Shown here: positions 35,354 through 44,415 of the stretch, piece after piece
Numbering within the stretch: position 1 is the stretch's first letter
Layout of the letters: the number at the start of each line of letters is the position of its first letter
Assembly (NCBI RefSeq): GCF_000242915.1
Contig: NZ_AFRZ01000001.1
Location: 2,852,001 to 2,916,000 of the forward strand
DNA: 64,000 bases
Direction of reading: 5' to 3'
DNA from: Sulfurimonas gotlandica GD1
Lineage (GTDB): Bacteria > Campylobacterota > Campylobacteria > Campylobacterales > Sulfurimonadaceae
Position numbers and translations under genes: made by a program
Notes under the pieces: generated by a model
What the model was told of the DNA's origin: nothing
The model's database searches: none
The model's input: the letters and a program-made list of their open reading frames with translations, nothing else

Positions 35354-35638
35354 TTAGTTTGTGTGGCTTGCAAAGTACACCGCGGCCTTTTTTAGAATAT
35401 CCCTCTCTTCAGTAACTCGCTTTAGTTCTTTCTGGAGCTTCTTTATCTCTGCTTGAGATTCATCTAATATTTGATGTTTTTGGATTGCTTGAGGTGACTC
35501 TAGTCGTTTTATCCAATTTCTGAGTGAATCTGGATGCACACCTAATCTTTCAGCTGTATCAGATATGCTATAACCATTTTTAGTAACTTGTTTTACAGCC
35601 TCTATTCTAAACTCTTCACTATAAACTACTCTTGCCAT
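35354..35638 (-). CDS. IS3-family transposase OrfA (HTH)
   Basis: A 94-residue protein with the HTH_Tnp_1 fold: EEFRIEAVKQVTKNGYSISD, AERLGVHPDSLRNWIKRL, then a leucine-zipper helix. Its 3' end holds the slippery heptamer, so about 20 codons before the stop a share of ribosomes shifts into OrfB. OrfA alone normally represses transposition. Confidence 0.93.
   Translation of the reverse strand: MARVVYSEEFRIEAVKQVTKNGYSISDTAERLGVHPDSLRNWIKRLESPQAIQKHQILDESQAEIKKLQKELKRVTEERDILKKAAVYFASHTN
35387..35393 (-). other. Programmed -1 frameshift site (A AAA AAG) joining OrfA and OrfB
   Basis: On the minus strand the heptamer AAAAAAG is in the right phase (A AAA AAG) in OrfA. A -1 slip enters the OrfB frame, which is open from here through GRGVLCKPHKLKYSFIKEYS to the OrfB start. 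Confidence 0.85.
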
Positions 35639-35702
35639 TTTTAACCCTATTAAATCTCATAATGCTTTGGCATTATTCTATCTAAATTACTGAATTAATT
35701 AG

Positions 35703-35727
35703 TGTCTAGTTTATAGGGGACATTCCA
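35703..35727. repeat. IS3 terminal inverted repeat (left end, upstream of OrfA)
   Basis: Perfect 25-bp inverse of 34437-34461, ending GGGGACATTCCA. The ATC target duplication follows at 35728-35730. Confidence 0.93.
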
Positions 35728-35841
35728 ATCTATATATATTATTTTTTACAATATTGTTTTTAAAGTAGTTAATAATATTTATATTTAAAAGCAAATATTA
35801 AAATGTTTCATAATCAGATACAATAATGTTAAACTACCGTT

Positions 35842-36339
35842 ATGAAAAATATTGAGAAGATCCTCCATAAAGATGAGTCTGTTTTAGTTAAAGCAGACAT
35901 CTCTAAAACTTTTTATACATCTATTGCTTTACTATATATGTTGGGGTTTGTTCTGCTTTTTATAGGTTACGAGTATGAGATAGGTGTCATCGGTGCTGTC
36001 TTAGTCATACGAACTTTCTACGTTAACCTCCAAGAGATAAAAGAGAAAAAATCATACAACTGTTTACTTACTCAAAACAGGCTCATCATAGTTAAAGGTC
36101 ATAAGATAAAAGAGATTTTTCCTATAAACCTTGAAGATATAAGAACTATATATATTAAACCAATAAACCAAAGACTAAAACACATCTTAGATGTTGGTAC
36201 TATCGAAGTTATTACTACATCCGGTGGTCGATATGTGATTCAAAATATAAAAGAACCATACCTCTACCATAAAGCTATTATTGGCGATGTTGTAAGTGCT
36301 ACACACTACTCAAATAAAAATAAAGAAAAGAACAGATAA
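35842..36339 (+). CDS. Membrane-anchored bacterial PH-domain-like protein
   Basis: A 165-residue protein. Two close membrane helices (about 24-60) are followed by a bPH-like beta domain with YNCLLTQNRLIIVKGHKIKE, INLEDIRTIYIKP and GTIEVITTSGGRYVIQ. Such small PH proteins (YdbS/YvbH type) lack known enzyme activity. Its stop overlaps the methyltransferase start (TAATG), so the two are coupled. The IS element ends 114 bp upstream. Confidence 0.7.
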   Translation: MKNIEKILHKDESVLVKADISKTFYTSIALLYMLGFVLLFIGYEYEIGVIGAVLVIRTFYVNLQEIKEKKSYNCLLTQNRLIIVKGHKIKEIFPINLEDIRTIYIKPINQRLKHILDVGTIEVITTSGGRYVIQNIKEPYLYHKAIIGDVVSATHYSNKNKEKNR

Positions 36340-36926
36340 TGTCACTAAAAGATAAAGAAAAATGGGATACTAAGTATCTCGAAAAAAGCCAACTGCTAAG
36401 ACCAAGACAAGCCAGTAAAAATCTACAAGACAACATCGTACACTGCAAAGGGACTAAGGCTCTTGACTTAGCTTGTGGCTCAGGACGAAACAGTATCTTC
36501 TTGGCTGAGTGTGGTTTTGAGGTAGATGCATTTGATATTGCCGAAGCAGCTATAAAAGCGCTAGAAGCTGATGCGCGTACTAGAAACCTTCTCTCTAAGA
36601 TAAATGCTACTCAAGTTGATTTAGATACACACAATATCAAAGAAAACTACTATGACATTATCGTTATGGCTAACTTTCTTGATAGAAAAGTTTTAGCATC
36701 AGCAATGAACGCACTTAAAAAATATGGGGTACTTTTTGTTGAGACATATATGCTCAGTGATGAAAACGAAAAACAATCAGACACAAACAACTTACTAAAG
36801 AGCCAAGAGCTTAGAGAGATGCTAGATGACTCGTGGGAAGTTCTATACTATGATGAGTTTGAAAATGAGGACTACGAGATATACAAGATGAAAAAACAAG
36901 CACTGCTAGCAAAAAAGATAAACTAA
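36339..36926 (+). CDS. Class I SAM-dependent methyltransferase (TehB-like)
   Basis: A 195-residue enzyme with the SAM motif LDLACGSGRNSIFLAECG (about 46-63), the acidic strand end VDAFDIAEAA and the motif IV region YYDIIVMANFLDR. The length and N-terminus (WDTKYLEKSQLL) match small TehB/thiopurine-type methyltransferases. The substrate is unknown. It is coupled to the PH-domain gene. Confidence 0.85.
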   Translation: MSLKDKEKWDTKYLEKSQLLRPRQASKNLQDNIVHCKGTKALDLACGSGRNSIFLAECGFEVDAFDIAEAAIKALEADARTRNLLSKINATQVDLDTHNIKENYYDIIVMANFLDRKVLASAMNALKKYGVLFVETYMLSDENEKQSDTNNLLKSQELREMLDDSWEVLYYDEFENEDYEIYKMKKQALLAKKIN

Positions 36927-36984
36927 TCAAACTACAACCACTCTCGTATGCTATACTTCCATCTATATAAACTAAGGCTATGTC

Positions 36985-38448
36985 GTGCAAAACCCATCAA
37001 GTAAAACACAAAAATTCATCCTAAAATTTTTCCCTGAGATCATGATAAAAGGCTCTTCAGCAAGAAGACAAATGACAGGACAACTCTATACAAACCTAGT
37101 CACTTTACTAGAACGCATAGATGCAGATATAAAAGTAAGAAAGTATTCTGACAAGATCGAAGTCCTAACACCCATCAGTGCACTGCCTGAAGTTAGAATA
37201 ACTCTTATTAACACTCCTGGAATCGAGCAGATTCTTGAAGTCTTACAGTTCGACAACCTCGATACACTTGATAAGATTAAACACAAAGTCGGTGTAATAG
37301 TAGCCAAGAGTTTAGAAGATAAGACCTTTGCAGTAAGAGCAAAGCGTTCAGGTACACATACTTTTAAGTCTACGGAGCTTGAGAGCACGGTTGGCGGTTA
37401 TCTTCTGGCACACACAGATGCTAAAAAAGTTGATCTTCACAACCCTGATGTAACTGTGAGAATTGAGCTGATTGAGAGTCAGTTAAATATTATTACTACA
37501 AAGTACAAAGGTCTAAGCGGCTTTCCTATCGGTACGCAAGGCGATATTTTATCTTTGATGTCGGGAGGATTTGACTCGACAGTAGCATCCTACTTCACGA
37601 TGAAAAGAGGAATAAAAACACACTTTATATTTTTCAACCTTGGCGGAATGGCACATGAAATCGGAGTCAAACAAGTAGCCCTTTACCTGTGGTCAAAGTT
37701 TGGCTCATCTCATAGAGTTAAGTTTATATCTGTACCTTTTGATGATGTCCTTACTGAGATTTTTCGCTCTACAGCACCGACATATATGGGAGTCACGCTT
37801 AAACGCCTAATGCTTATGGCATCTGAAAAGGTAGCCGACTCACTTGAGATAGATGCACTCCTTACAGGTGAGAGTGTCGCACAAGTATCATCACAGACAC
37901 TTAGAAACCTTGCAATAATCGACCAAGCAAGTAACAAGCTCATACTGCGTCCACTCTCAACCATGAATAAACCAGAGATTATGGCTATAGCAGACGACAT
38001 CGGAACACGCCATTTTGCAGAAAGCATGCCTGAGTACTGCGGTGTAATCTCCCAAAATCCTATCACTCACGGCTCTTTTAAACGTATGGAAAGAGAAGCT
38101 AAAAAGTTTAACTATGAAGTGCTGGATAAGGCAGTAGAAGATGCACAGCATATCTATGTGGATGAGATAGTTGACGACATCAGTAATCAAGCTCCCATAG
38201 AAGTTGTAAGTGACTTAACGCAGGGTAATTTTGTAGTCATAGATATACGAGCGGAAGATGTCTGCATAGAAACATCATGTGAGTGTATAAAAATACCGTT
38301 TCATAAACTCAAAACCGAGTTCGAGAAACTTCCACAAGATAAAGAGTACCTGCTCTACTGTGAAAAAGGTATCATGAGTCAACTACATGCACAGTATCTA
38401 AGAGATGCCAAAAAAAGTGAAAACGTCAGGGTTTATAGACCTTTATAA
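36985..38448 (+). CDS. thiI: tRNA sulfurtransferase ThiI with C-terminal rhodanese domain
   Basis: A 487-residue enzyme for 4-thiouridine in tRNA and sulfur transfer to thiamin. The N-terminus has LKFFPEIMIKGSSARR; a THUMP domain follows (about 60-165); the PP-loop is ILSLMSGGFDSTVASYF (about 187-203). PEYCGVISQNPITH holds the Cys that pairs with the rhodanese Cys in LLYCEKGIMS near residue 466, matching the E. coli Cys344/Cys456 pair. The start is GTG 36985; an ATG at 36980 is out of frame. A terminator follows directly. Confidence 0.95.
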   Translation: MQNPSSKTQKFILKFFPEIMIKGSSARRQMTGQLYTNLVTLLERIDADIKVRKYSDKIEVLTPISALPEVRITLINTPGIEQILEVLQFDNLDTLDKIKHKVGVIVAKSLEDKTFAVRAKRSGTHTFKSTELESTVGGYLLAHTDAKKVDLHNPDVTVRIELIESQLNIITTKYKGLSGFPIGTQGDILSLMSGGFDSTVASYFTMKRGIKTHFIFFNLGGMAHEIGVKQVALYLWSKFGSSHRVKFISVPFDDVLTEIFRSTAPTYMGVTLKRLMLMASEKVADSLEIDALLTGESVAQVSSQTLRNLAIIDQASNKLILRPLSTMNKPEIMAIADDIGTRHFAESMPEYCGVISQNPITHGSFKRMEREAKKFNYEVLDKAVEDAQHIYVDEIVDDISNQAPIEVVSDLTQGNFVVIDIRAEDVCIETSCECIKIPFHKLKTEFEKLPQDKEYLLYCEKGIMSQLHAQYLRDAKKSENVRVYRPL

Positions 38449-38450
38449 TA

Positions 38451-38480
38451 ACACCCTATATTCAGGGTGTATTTTTTTTT
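38451..38480 (+). terminator. Rho-independent terminator of thiI
   Basis: ACACCCT at 38451-38457 pairs with AGGGTGT at 38464-38470 around a 6-nt loop, followed by A and a run of at least nine T. Confidence 0.93.
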
Positions 38481-38540
38481 AAACTTCAATAAAAATGCTT
38501 TAAGTACAATAGTAAAAATAAATATTAAATAAGGCTATTT

Positions 38541-38792
38541 ATGAAAACTATACAGCTATTAATGCTTCTACTTGGAGCGATAACTCTTAGTGCGCAAGAG
38601 ATACAAAATGATTATAAAAAATGCGGAAGTGAAATGAAAATTCAAAAGGCTAAGCAGGAAAATGCAAAAGATGAAGCCAAAAACTCTGTTGACTCTAGGT
38701 TTTCACCTAAGGCTTACCAAAAAACAGATTGGACTAGAGAAATACCAACCGATAATCATGACTATCCAAGAGGTAAAATCAGAACTCATTAA
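38541..38792 (+). CDS. Small exported protein of unknown function
   Basis: An 83-residue protein with a signal peptide (about 1-19, ITLSAQE). The mature ~64 residues are charged, with one Cys (NDYKKCGSEMK), a Lys/Ala/Asp helix and a tail DNHDYPRGKIRTH. It is flanked by the thiI terminator upstream and the next gene 53 bp downstream. I do not recognise it. Confidence 0.5.
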   Translation: MKTIQLLMLLLGAITLSAQEIQNDYKKCGSEMKIQKAKQENAKDEAKNSVDSRFSPKAYQKTDWTREIPTDNHDYPRGKIRTH

Positions 38793-38845
38793 AAGTTTTA
38801 TTTGGATATTGTACAATACGCAAAATATCTACAAGGTTACATGTT

Positions 38846-39163
38846 ATGCACGAACAAATCATAGATGCACTAAAAGAGCAATACCCCAGAGACTTACGAA
38901 AACAAGTTGTAAAGTCTATACTTAGAAACGAAAAAAGTGATGATAAAGAAGCCCTAAAATCTTCATACAATATTCTAAACAAAATATTTTCATATATTAT
39001 GAGTGAATTAAACTGGAGCATATCTAACAACACAAATGACTGGGATGAAACTCCACTTAAAATCCTTATAGAAGTATTTCCTAAAATAGAGACTACAAAA
39101 TGGTTCAAAGACCAACAGCTTAGCGTTAGTAAGAGTATAAAGTTAGAGGGTCACTTCAACTAA
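38846..39163 (+). CDS. Protein of unknown function
   Basis: A 105-residue cytoplasmic protein starting MHEQIIDALKEQYPRDLRKQ, with a Trp-containing middle (SELNWSISNNTNDWDETP) and a basic end. No motif is recognised. It ends one base before the L,D-transpeptidase start, so the two are likely cotranscribed. Confidence 0.55.
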   Translation: MHEQIIDALKEQYPRDLRKQVVKSILRNEKSDDKEALKSSYNILNKIFSYIMSELNWSISNNTNDWDETPLKILIEVFPKIETTKWFKDQQLSVSKSIKLEGHFN

Positions 39164-39164
39164 A

Positions 39165-40016
39165 ATGACTATATTTTTTAAACTATTTTTTACATCTATA
39201 CTCTTATCAATACTCTTACAAGCTTCATCATTCGACGTAAAAAAAATGCAACAAGATTTTCATGATGAAGTTGTTTTAAAACCTCTCTATATTAAGCACA
39301 ACGATAAGGCTCTTGTTGATAAAGCTGTTAAAGATAGAGCCAAAAAGTTTCGTATATATAACCAATACTGGGAAAAAGCTAAAAAACAGCTCTGGAAAAA
39401 GCGAAACTATCTTTCTCATTCTCAGTTTATGACTTTGGTTGACCTATCTAAACAAGTACTTATTGTAGTTTTATGGGACGAAACAGCAAAGGACTTCTAT
39501 CCTATAGGCTTTGATTTTATCGCTAGTGGAAACATCAAAAGAGAAGTAGAAGTAACAAACGGTGATGCCCACTACTTTAAAACACCTGCAGGATTTTTTG
39601 GCATCAAGAGTGGATGGCGCTCTGATGGAGAGATATATAAAGACAACATCACGATGCCATACGGTAAGAAAGACAGATTTATCTTTTACTTTGGTGAGCA
39701 AAAAGGTCTTCGCTATAACTCATTTGATGAGAACAATACAAAAATAACAGATCCTAAAAAGTACAAACTCATAACTGACAAACTAAAATTTGCCATGCAT
39801 GCGCACGTCAGCACTGCGCCATTGGGTAGCCCTCAGTCACACGGATGCATACGCATGAGTAATGAGCTAAATCTATATCTAGATAACAACCTAGTATTTT
39901 TCAAGCATCTCTACGATGGGAAAAAATGGATTCATCCATACAAAAAACCGCCAGCTAAGCCAAACAATCATGAACTAGCAGGTGAATATATGCTGATCTT
40001 AAACAAAGTTTATTAG
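39165..40016 (+). CDS. L,D-transpeptidase (YkuD family), exported
   Basis: A 283-residue protein with a signal peptide (about 1-21). The YkuD catalytic region is AMHAHVSTAPLGSPQSHGCI followed by RMSNELNLYLD; the HGCIRM Cys is the nucleophile. Members either crosslink peptidoglycan or trim it; in helical Campylobacterota related enzymes shape the cell. The N-terminal ~110 residues lack a LysM domain. It is 15 bp upstream of the MATE gene. Confidence 0.85.
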   Translation: MTIFFKLFFTSILLSILLQASSFDVKKMQQDFHDEVVLKPLYIKHNDKALVDKAVKDRAKKFRIYNQYWEKAKKQLWKKRNYLSHSQFMTLVDLSKQVLIVVLWDETAKDFYPIGFDFIASGNIKREVEVTNGDAHYFKTPAGFFGIKSGWRSDGEIYKDNITMPYGKKDRFIFYFGEQKGLRYNSFDENNTKITDPKKYKLITDKLKFAMHAHVSTAPLGSPQSHGCIRMSNELNLYLDNNLVFFKHLYDGKKWIHPYKKPPAKPNNHELAGEYMLILNKVY

Positions 40017-40031
40017 CCAAGGACAATCTGA

Positions 40032-41348
40032 ATGCACATAGACCTGACACGAGGTGTCATCAAAGAGCATATTATAAAACTTGCAGTACCGGCTGTCATA
40101 GGCTACTTCTTTCACACAATGTTTAATGTTACAGATACTATTTTTGCGGGGATGATATCTACTCAAGCTCTTGCTGCACTCTCGCTATCAGGATCTATAT
40201 TTTTTATGGTTTTGGCTATAGGCATTGGTATGAGTGAAGCAGTAACTTCTCTAGTGGGAAATGCTTTTGGTAAAAAAGACATAAAAAAAGCCGAGCAGAT
40301 TGTTCTAAACTCCTTAGTATTTGCCATTATTCTTTCTATATTTTTAATTATAATTGGACTTTTTGGTGTTCCTTACTTAGTAGTTGCACTCGGTGATCCT
40401 TCTTATGTTGCTGAAACTTACGAGTACATCAACCCGATCTTGTATGGATCTTTTCTCTTCATAGTAGCTTTCTTTTTAAATGCCATACTAAATGCAACCG
40501 GTGACACTATATCATTTAGAAATATCTTGATATTCACTGCCATTTTGAATGTTTTTTTAGACTACATCTTCATAATAGAGTTTCAATTAGGTGTTAGTGC
40601 CATAGCTTATGCGACACTTATATCCGAGGGGATTACGGTTTTATACCTCTTTTACAAAGTTAGAAGAACAAAAATCTGGTGTGGTTGTAGTAAATTAAAG
40701 CTAAATATAGACATAATGAAAGAGCTTCTAAAACAAGGTTTTCCACCAAGTATAAACATGTTTATGATGGCATTTGGTATGTATATCATCACTTACTTTG
40801 TAGCACCTTTTGGTAAAGAAGCAGTTGGAGCATTTGGTATAGGAATGAGAATAGAGCAAATCTTTCTTATGCCTGTAGTTGGGATAAATATCGCTGTTCT
40901 TTCCATAATTTCTCAAAACAATGGAGCTAAAACTTTTAGTCGTATTCCTGAGACCGTAAAACTTGCAATTGCTTATGGATGGATGATATCCACTCTAGGA
41001 GTGGCATCGTTTTTTATATTTGGAGAGTTTTTAGCTTCACTTATGACATCTGATCCTTTAGTTATAAAACAAGCTGCATTATATCTTCGTATTGCCGGAC
41101 TTGCTTCCTATGGGTTTGTAGTTATCTTTGTCTATATAGGGATGCTTCAAGGTATAGCAAAACCGGCCGTTATCTTTCCAGTAAGTGTCTACAGACAGCT
41201 CATTGCTCCTATTATTGTGTTTAGTGCTTTAAGCTATTTTAATTTTGGAATATTTTCTATGTGGGTGGGACTAGACTTGATTATCTTTAGTTCAGCCCTA
41301 TATCTGTGGTGGTATGGAGAGAAGAAACTAAAGCTTCTCTCGCACTAA
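40032..41348 (+). CDS. MATE-family multidrug efflux transporter
   Basis: A 438-residue, 12-helix antiporter. Family stretches are [38 protein letters not shown] (first half) and [40 protein letters not shown] (second half). It exports organic cations with Na+ or H+. The 3' end overlaps the convergent sodium-channel gene by 21 bp. Confidence 0.93.
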   Translation: MHIDLTRGVIKEHIIKLAVPAVIGYFFHTMFNVTDTIFAGMISTQALAALSLSGSIFFMVLAIGIGMSEAVTSLVGNAFGKKDIKKAEQIVLNSLVFAIILSIFLIIIGLFGVPYLVVALGDPSYVAETYEYINPILYGSFLFIVAFFLNAILNATGDTISFRNILIFTAILNVFLDYIFIIEFQLGVSAIAYATLISEGITVLYLFYKVRRTKIWCGCSKLKLNIDIMKELLKQGFPPSINMFMMAFGMYIITYFVAPFGKEAVGAFGIGMRIEQIFLMPVVGINIAVLSIISQNNGAKTFSRIPETVKLAIAYGWMISTLGVASFFIFGEFLASLMTSDPLVIKQAALYLRIAGLASYGFVVIFVYIGMLQGIAKPAVIFPVSVYRQLIAPIIVFSALSYFNFGIFSMWVGLDLIIFSSALYLWWYGEKKLKLLSH

Positions 41349-42125
41349 CTCTTTTAACTCTCTAATCTCTAACTGTAACGCTTTTAGTTGCAGGGCTGTA
41401 TGATCTTCATGAGTATGAATCTCTTCTACTACACAACTAGTTTCATCTTTATTTATCTCAGCCATAGCATCTACTACCACGGCTACAATTAGGTTTATCA
41501 TGATAAATGTCACCATGAATATAAACGGTATGAAGAACGTCCAAGCATACGGATGAACTTCCATTATAGGTCTTACTATTCCCATAGACCAAGACTCTAA
41601 GGTCATAACCTGAAAGAGTGTGTAAAACGACTCTCCTAAAGTACCAAACCATAAAGGAAAACTCTCGCTGTATAGTTGAGTTGCCATGATTGCAAAGATG
41701 TAAAACAACAGCATTAAGAGTCCAGCGATAGAAAGCATCCCAGGAATAACACTCACAAGAGCCATAACAATCTTTCGCATCTGTGGAACAACTGTGATAA
41801 GTCTCAAAAGCCTTATTACTCTTAGGATTCTGAATATCTCAAATCCTCCAGTTGAAGGTACCAAAGAAATCGCTACGATGGCAAAGTCAAAAAGACTCCA
41901 TGTATCTTTAAAAAACGAGACTCTATGAGCATAGATGCGAAGCATTATCTCTAAAGTAAAGATTGTGATTACCAGTTTGTCAAATATATGAATAATAGAG
42001 CCGTAACTCTCCATAAAACCTTTAGAAGTCTCAAAACCCATAGTAATACCATTGATGATAATCAAGGCTATTATGAAGTTTTGAAACTTACTATTTTCAA
42101 CAAAGTTTTTAATATTTTCTTGCAT
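41328..42125 (-). CDS. Voltage-gated sodium channel, NavAb-like
   Basis: A 265-residue six-helix channel subunit that forms a tetramer. S4 has Arg99, Arg102, Arg105 and Arg108 in [18 protein letters not shown]. The selectivity filter TLESWSM lies at 175-181 with Glu177, and the pore helix is [14 protein letters not shown]. As I recall it, NavAb of Arcobacter butzleri (267 aa) has these residues at the same numbers. The C-terminus is a coiled coil (about 230-265) as in NavAb. Convergent with MATE, 21-bp overlap. Confidence 0.95.
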   Translation of the reverse strand: MQENIKNFVENSKFQNFIIALIIINGITMGFETSKGFMESYGSIIHIFDKLVITIFTLEIMLRIYAHRVSFFKDTWSLFDFAIVAISLVPSTGGFEIFRILRVIRLLRLITVVPQMRKIVMALVSVIPGMLSIAGLLMLLFYIFAIMATQLYSESFPLWFGTLGESFYTLFQVMTLESWSMGIVRPIMEVHPYAWTFFIPFIFMVTFIMINLIVAVVVDAMAEINKDETSCVVEEIHTHEDHTALQLKALQLEIRELKELVREKL

Positions 42126-42265
42126 TAAAAATCCTTCAAATTAAAATTTGATTGGGATTCTATCAGAGAAATATAAACTCTTAAACATTAAATTTAAAAA
42201 CATAAGAGATACTTGAATCACTCTAAGCTATAATTGAATATAGAACCTATACTAAAGGGGTCGTC

Positions 42266-42868
42266 ATGAAGTTAGAATACGTTGGTAATAAACCTGTTAT
42301 CAGTGCCAGAGGTGTCGACTTTAGTATAGGTAAAGAGGACAAGTACGTCTACATAGAAGCGGCAGCTCAGATGCTTGATTTTTTAGGAAAACTTGAAAAA
42401 ACCACCAAACTTACTATAAATCCAAGAGAGAATATAGATGAAGAAAAAATATTTAAAGTTCTACACAAATACAGACCTGATTTTGACAAGTTTTTTAGTG
42501 ATAGCGTCTGGGCATATAAAAATAAGATAGATGCAGAGATTTCAGATGTAGATAGTCATGACAGACTAAATAACATAGAAAAAGAAGTTTTAAAAAACAA
42601 CCTCTCTTATATGAAAGATTACAGAATTCAACGTGCAACAAACAAACTGGTCTATGAAGAACTTATAAATGCTTGTGTAGATATCATTCGTAAAAAAGGT
42701 ATATCAGAAATAACTATGCCATTTTCTCTTTCGTTTGTTCATGTTGCAAAATCATTTGATAGTTCTCTTACTCGAATCAATCGAGCAGTAGTAGCTAAAG
42801 TTGAAGTTATGCTTGATAAAGAAGACCCATATACAAGACTAAATATTGTTGGTTTTGGAAATATTTAA
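42266..42868 (+). CDS. Protein of unknown function
   Basis: A 200-residue cytoplasmic protein starting MKLEYVGNKPVISARGVDFS. The N-terminal ~60 residues are beta-rich with a conserved-looking GKEDKYVYIEAAAQML, and the rest is helical with IQRATNKLVYEELINACVDI. There is no signal, membrane helix or metal motif. AAAGGGG precedes the ATG. I do not recognise the family. Confidence 0.6.
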   Translation: MKLEYVGNKPVISARGVDFSIGKEDKYVYIEAAAQMLDFLGKLEKTTKLTINPRENIDEEKIFKVLHKYRPDFDKFFSDSVWAYKNKIDAEISDVDSHDRLNNIEKEVLKNNLSYMKDYRIQRATNKLVYEELINACVDIIRKKGISEITMPFSLSFVHVAKSFDSSLTRINRAVVAKVEVMLDKEDPYTRLNIVGFGNI

Positions 42869-42930
42869 ATACTATATATTTTTATCTACACTCAGCTATA
42901 ATTCGCCCAAACCTACAAGGGAACTATTTT

Positions 42931-43569
42931 ATGGATGTGAAAATCAAAAAACCTAGAAAAAGATACTTTGACAATGTCAGTGTCGGAAAACGTACTAAGC
43001 AAGTAGTTTACTCTTGCGAGCAACACGATAAAGCAGCAATGTTTGAGCAATTTATAAAAAACAGTGAGTCTAAGCAAACTGCAGTTCTTGTAAAAAGTAA
43101 GCGTAATGCAGATGCACTAAGTGCATACCTTAAAACAAAAGATATTCAAGCTCCAGCAATACATGGCAATCTTAGAATCCAGCAGATTGAAGAAGCTGGT
43201 AAAGCTTTTAATGCATCTGAGATAAATATTATTATAACAACGGACATGATTTTAAAATCACTTGAACTGACAAATATACAACGAATCGTAAACTATGATC
43301 TTCCTATTCAGCAAGAAGAGTATTTCATTCGTTTAGCGTATGTAGATGAAGTTGGAGAAGCTATCTCATTCGTTGCTCCAGATGAAGAAGGAATGTTGCA
43401 AATTATAGAGTTTAAGATGAAGCTTGAAATACCTGAAGAAGAAATAGCTGGTTTTATTCCTACAGAGATAAGTGAAAAAGACTCAAAATCTCAAAAAAAC
43501 CAAAAGAAAAAACCTAGACATCGTAAGAAAAAACAAAAAGAAGAGAGTCAAAGCACTAAGGAATCTTAG
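42931..43569 (+). CDS. Stand-alone DEAD-box helicase C-terminal domain (degenerate half-helicase)
   Basis: A 212-residue protein that matches only the second RecA domain of RhlE-like helicases: TAVLVKSKRNADALSAYL (motif IV region), AIHGNLRIQQIEEAGKAF, IIITTDMILKSLELTNIQRI and VNYDLP (motif V region). The HRxGRxGR motif VI is replaced by FIRLAYVDEVGEAISF, so the arginine finger is lost. The whole N-terminal ATP-binding domain is absent, with no remnant upstream. A Lys-rich tail (KKKPRHRKKKQKEES) should bind RNA. An RNA-binding or regulatory role is inferred. The ribosome site AAGGGA is good. Confidence 0.75.
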   Translation: MDVKIKKPRKRYFDNVSVGKRTKQVVYSCEQHDKAAMFEQFIKNSESKQTAVLVKSKRNADALSAYLKTKDIQAPAIHGNLRIQQIEEAGKAFNASEINIIITTDMILKSLELTNIQRIVNYDLPIQQEEYFIRLAYVDEVGEAISFVAPDEEGMLQIIEFKMKLEIPEEEIAGFIPTEISEKDSKSQKNQKKKPRHRKKKQKEESQSTKES

Positions 43570-43661
43570 GTCTATTCAAAGGTACACGCGCTGATTTAAA
43601 TACACATAAAAAAGCCCTTATGTTATACTTACTAAAATCAAAACCTTCTAAAGGCAAACGT

Positions 43662-44147
43662 ATGAAAAAAATAATACTCTCCATCATCTTACTAAGCAGT
43701 TTTCTTGCTGCAAGTGACTATTCTCGAGCAAATGACGCAGCTGCTAAAGCTATGGATAAACTAGACTGTGACTTTGAAGACTGCCCTAAACCAGCTCCAA
43801 AACCGGAAGTAATCATACAAGAAAAGGTTATTGTAGTAGAAAAACCTGTTCTAGTTGAGAAAGTTATTGTCAAAGAAAAAGTTATTATTATAGATAGACC
43901 AGCAGCTTCTAAAACAAAACTTTTTATGGGGCCGAGTGTTGATGGTTATGCTTTAGACATCTGCTATACATGGGGTGGAAGCTGTGGAAAGCCTGCGGCA
44001 GATGCGTACTGCCGTTTAATGGAATATAGTAGTTCAGTATCTCATGTAGTTAAAAACGATACTCCGCCTACAAAAATCATTAGCAGTGGTAGAGTTTGTG
44101 ATGGCTGGTACTGCGATAGAATCAGTGAAGTTACCTGCACAAAATAA
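43662..44147 (+). CDS. Exported Cys-containing protein with Val/Lys/Glu-rich repeat linker
   Basis: I start at ATG 43662, which gives a clean signal peptide MKKIILSIILLSSFLAAS after an AAAGG site; an upstream ATG at 43620 would add 14 non-signal residues. The 161-residue product has CDFEDCPKPAPKPE, then a quasi-repeated linker of EKVIVVEKP/EKVIVKEK units (about 52-77), and a C-terminal domain with six Cys (YTWGGSCGKPAADAYCRLME and VCDGWYCDRISEVTC). The Cys pairs suggest disulfides in the periplasm or at the surface. Family not recognised. Confidence 0.6.
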   Translation: MKKIILSIILLSSFLAASDYSRANDAAAKAMDKLDCDFEDCPKPAPKPEVIIQEKVIVVEKPVLVEKVIVKEKVIIIDRPAASKTKLFMGPSVDGYALDICYTWGGSCGKPAADAYCRLMEYSSSVSHVVKNDTPPTKIISSGRVCDGWYCDRISEVTCTK

Positions 44148-44175
44148 GGTAATTGTGTAAAGTAAGCAGTAGATT

Positions 44176-44347
44176 ATGGAAATCACACTCAACCATACTA
44201 TTATTCCCCTATATGAGAAGGTATTTGGCTTTTAGTTTTTAAAAGTATTGGAAGATTAACACTCGTTATGGTGGACGAAGAGTCTACTTTAAAGATGAAA
44301 ATGAACATGTTTTAGAGATTCTTACGCAATATTATGTGATTGACTAG
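44176..44347 (+). pseudogene. VOC (glyoxalase/bleomycin-resistance) family pseudogene with internal deletion
   Basis: An ATG at 44176 codes MEITLNHTIIPLYEKVFGF and then stops, which is the start of a VOC protein. In another frame, 44243-44347 codes KYWKINTRYGGRRVYFKDEN then EHVLEILTQYYVID, the end of the same family including the metal-ligand Glu in LEILT. About 70 middle residues are missing and the halves are out of frame. It occupies most of the 268-bp gap before the response-regulator gene. Confidence 0.8.
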
Positions 44348-44415
44348 TATAAAAAATATTAATATTTGTTAAAGTTTAATTCCATTATACTTATCTTACT
44401 TATAAAGGACAACTA

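Larger units (their letters stand above)
34437..35727 (-). mobile_element. Complete IS3-family insertion sequence, 1291 bp
   Basis: The element has 25-bp perfect terminal inverted repeats beginning TGGAATGTCCCC, two overlapping-frame transposase genes on the minus strand joined by a -1 slippery site, and a 3-bp direct repeat ATC at both flanks (34434-34436 and 35728-35730), as expected for IS3-family target duplication. All DDE residues are present. It looks recently inserted and able to move. It lies between the 34070 gene and the PH-domain gene and breaks no visible gene. Confidence 0.95.

Noticed and set aside
35842-36926. IS passenger genes beside the IS3 element
   Set aside because: Both lie outside the inverted repeats and the ATC target duplication, so they are chromosomal neighbours.
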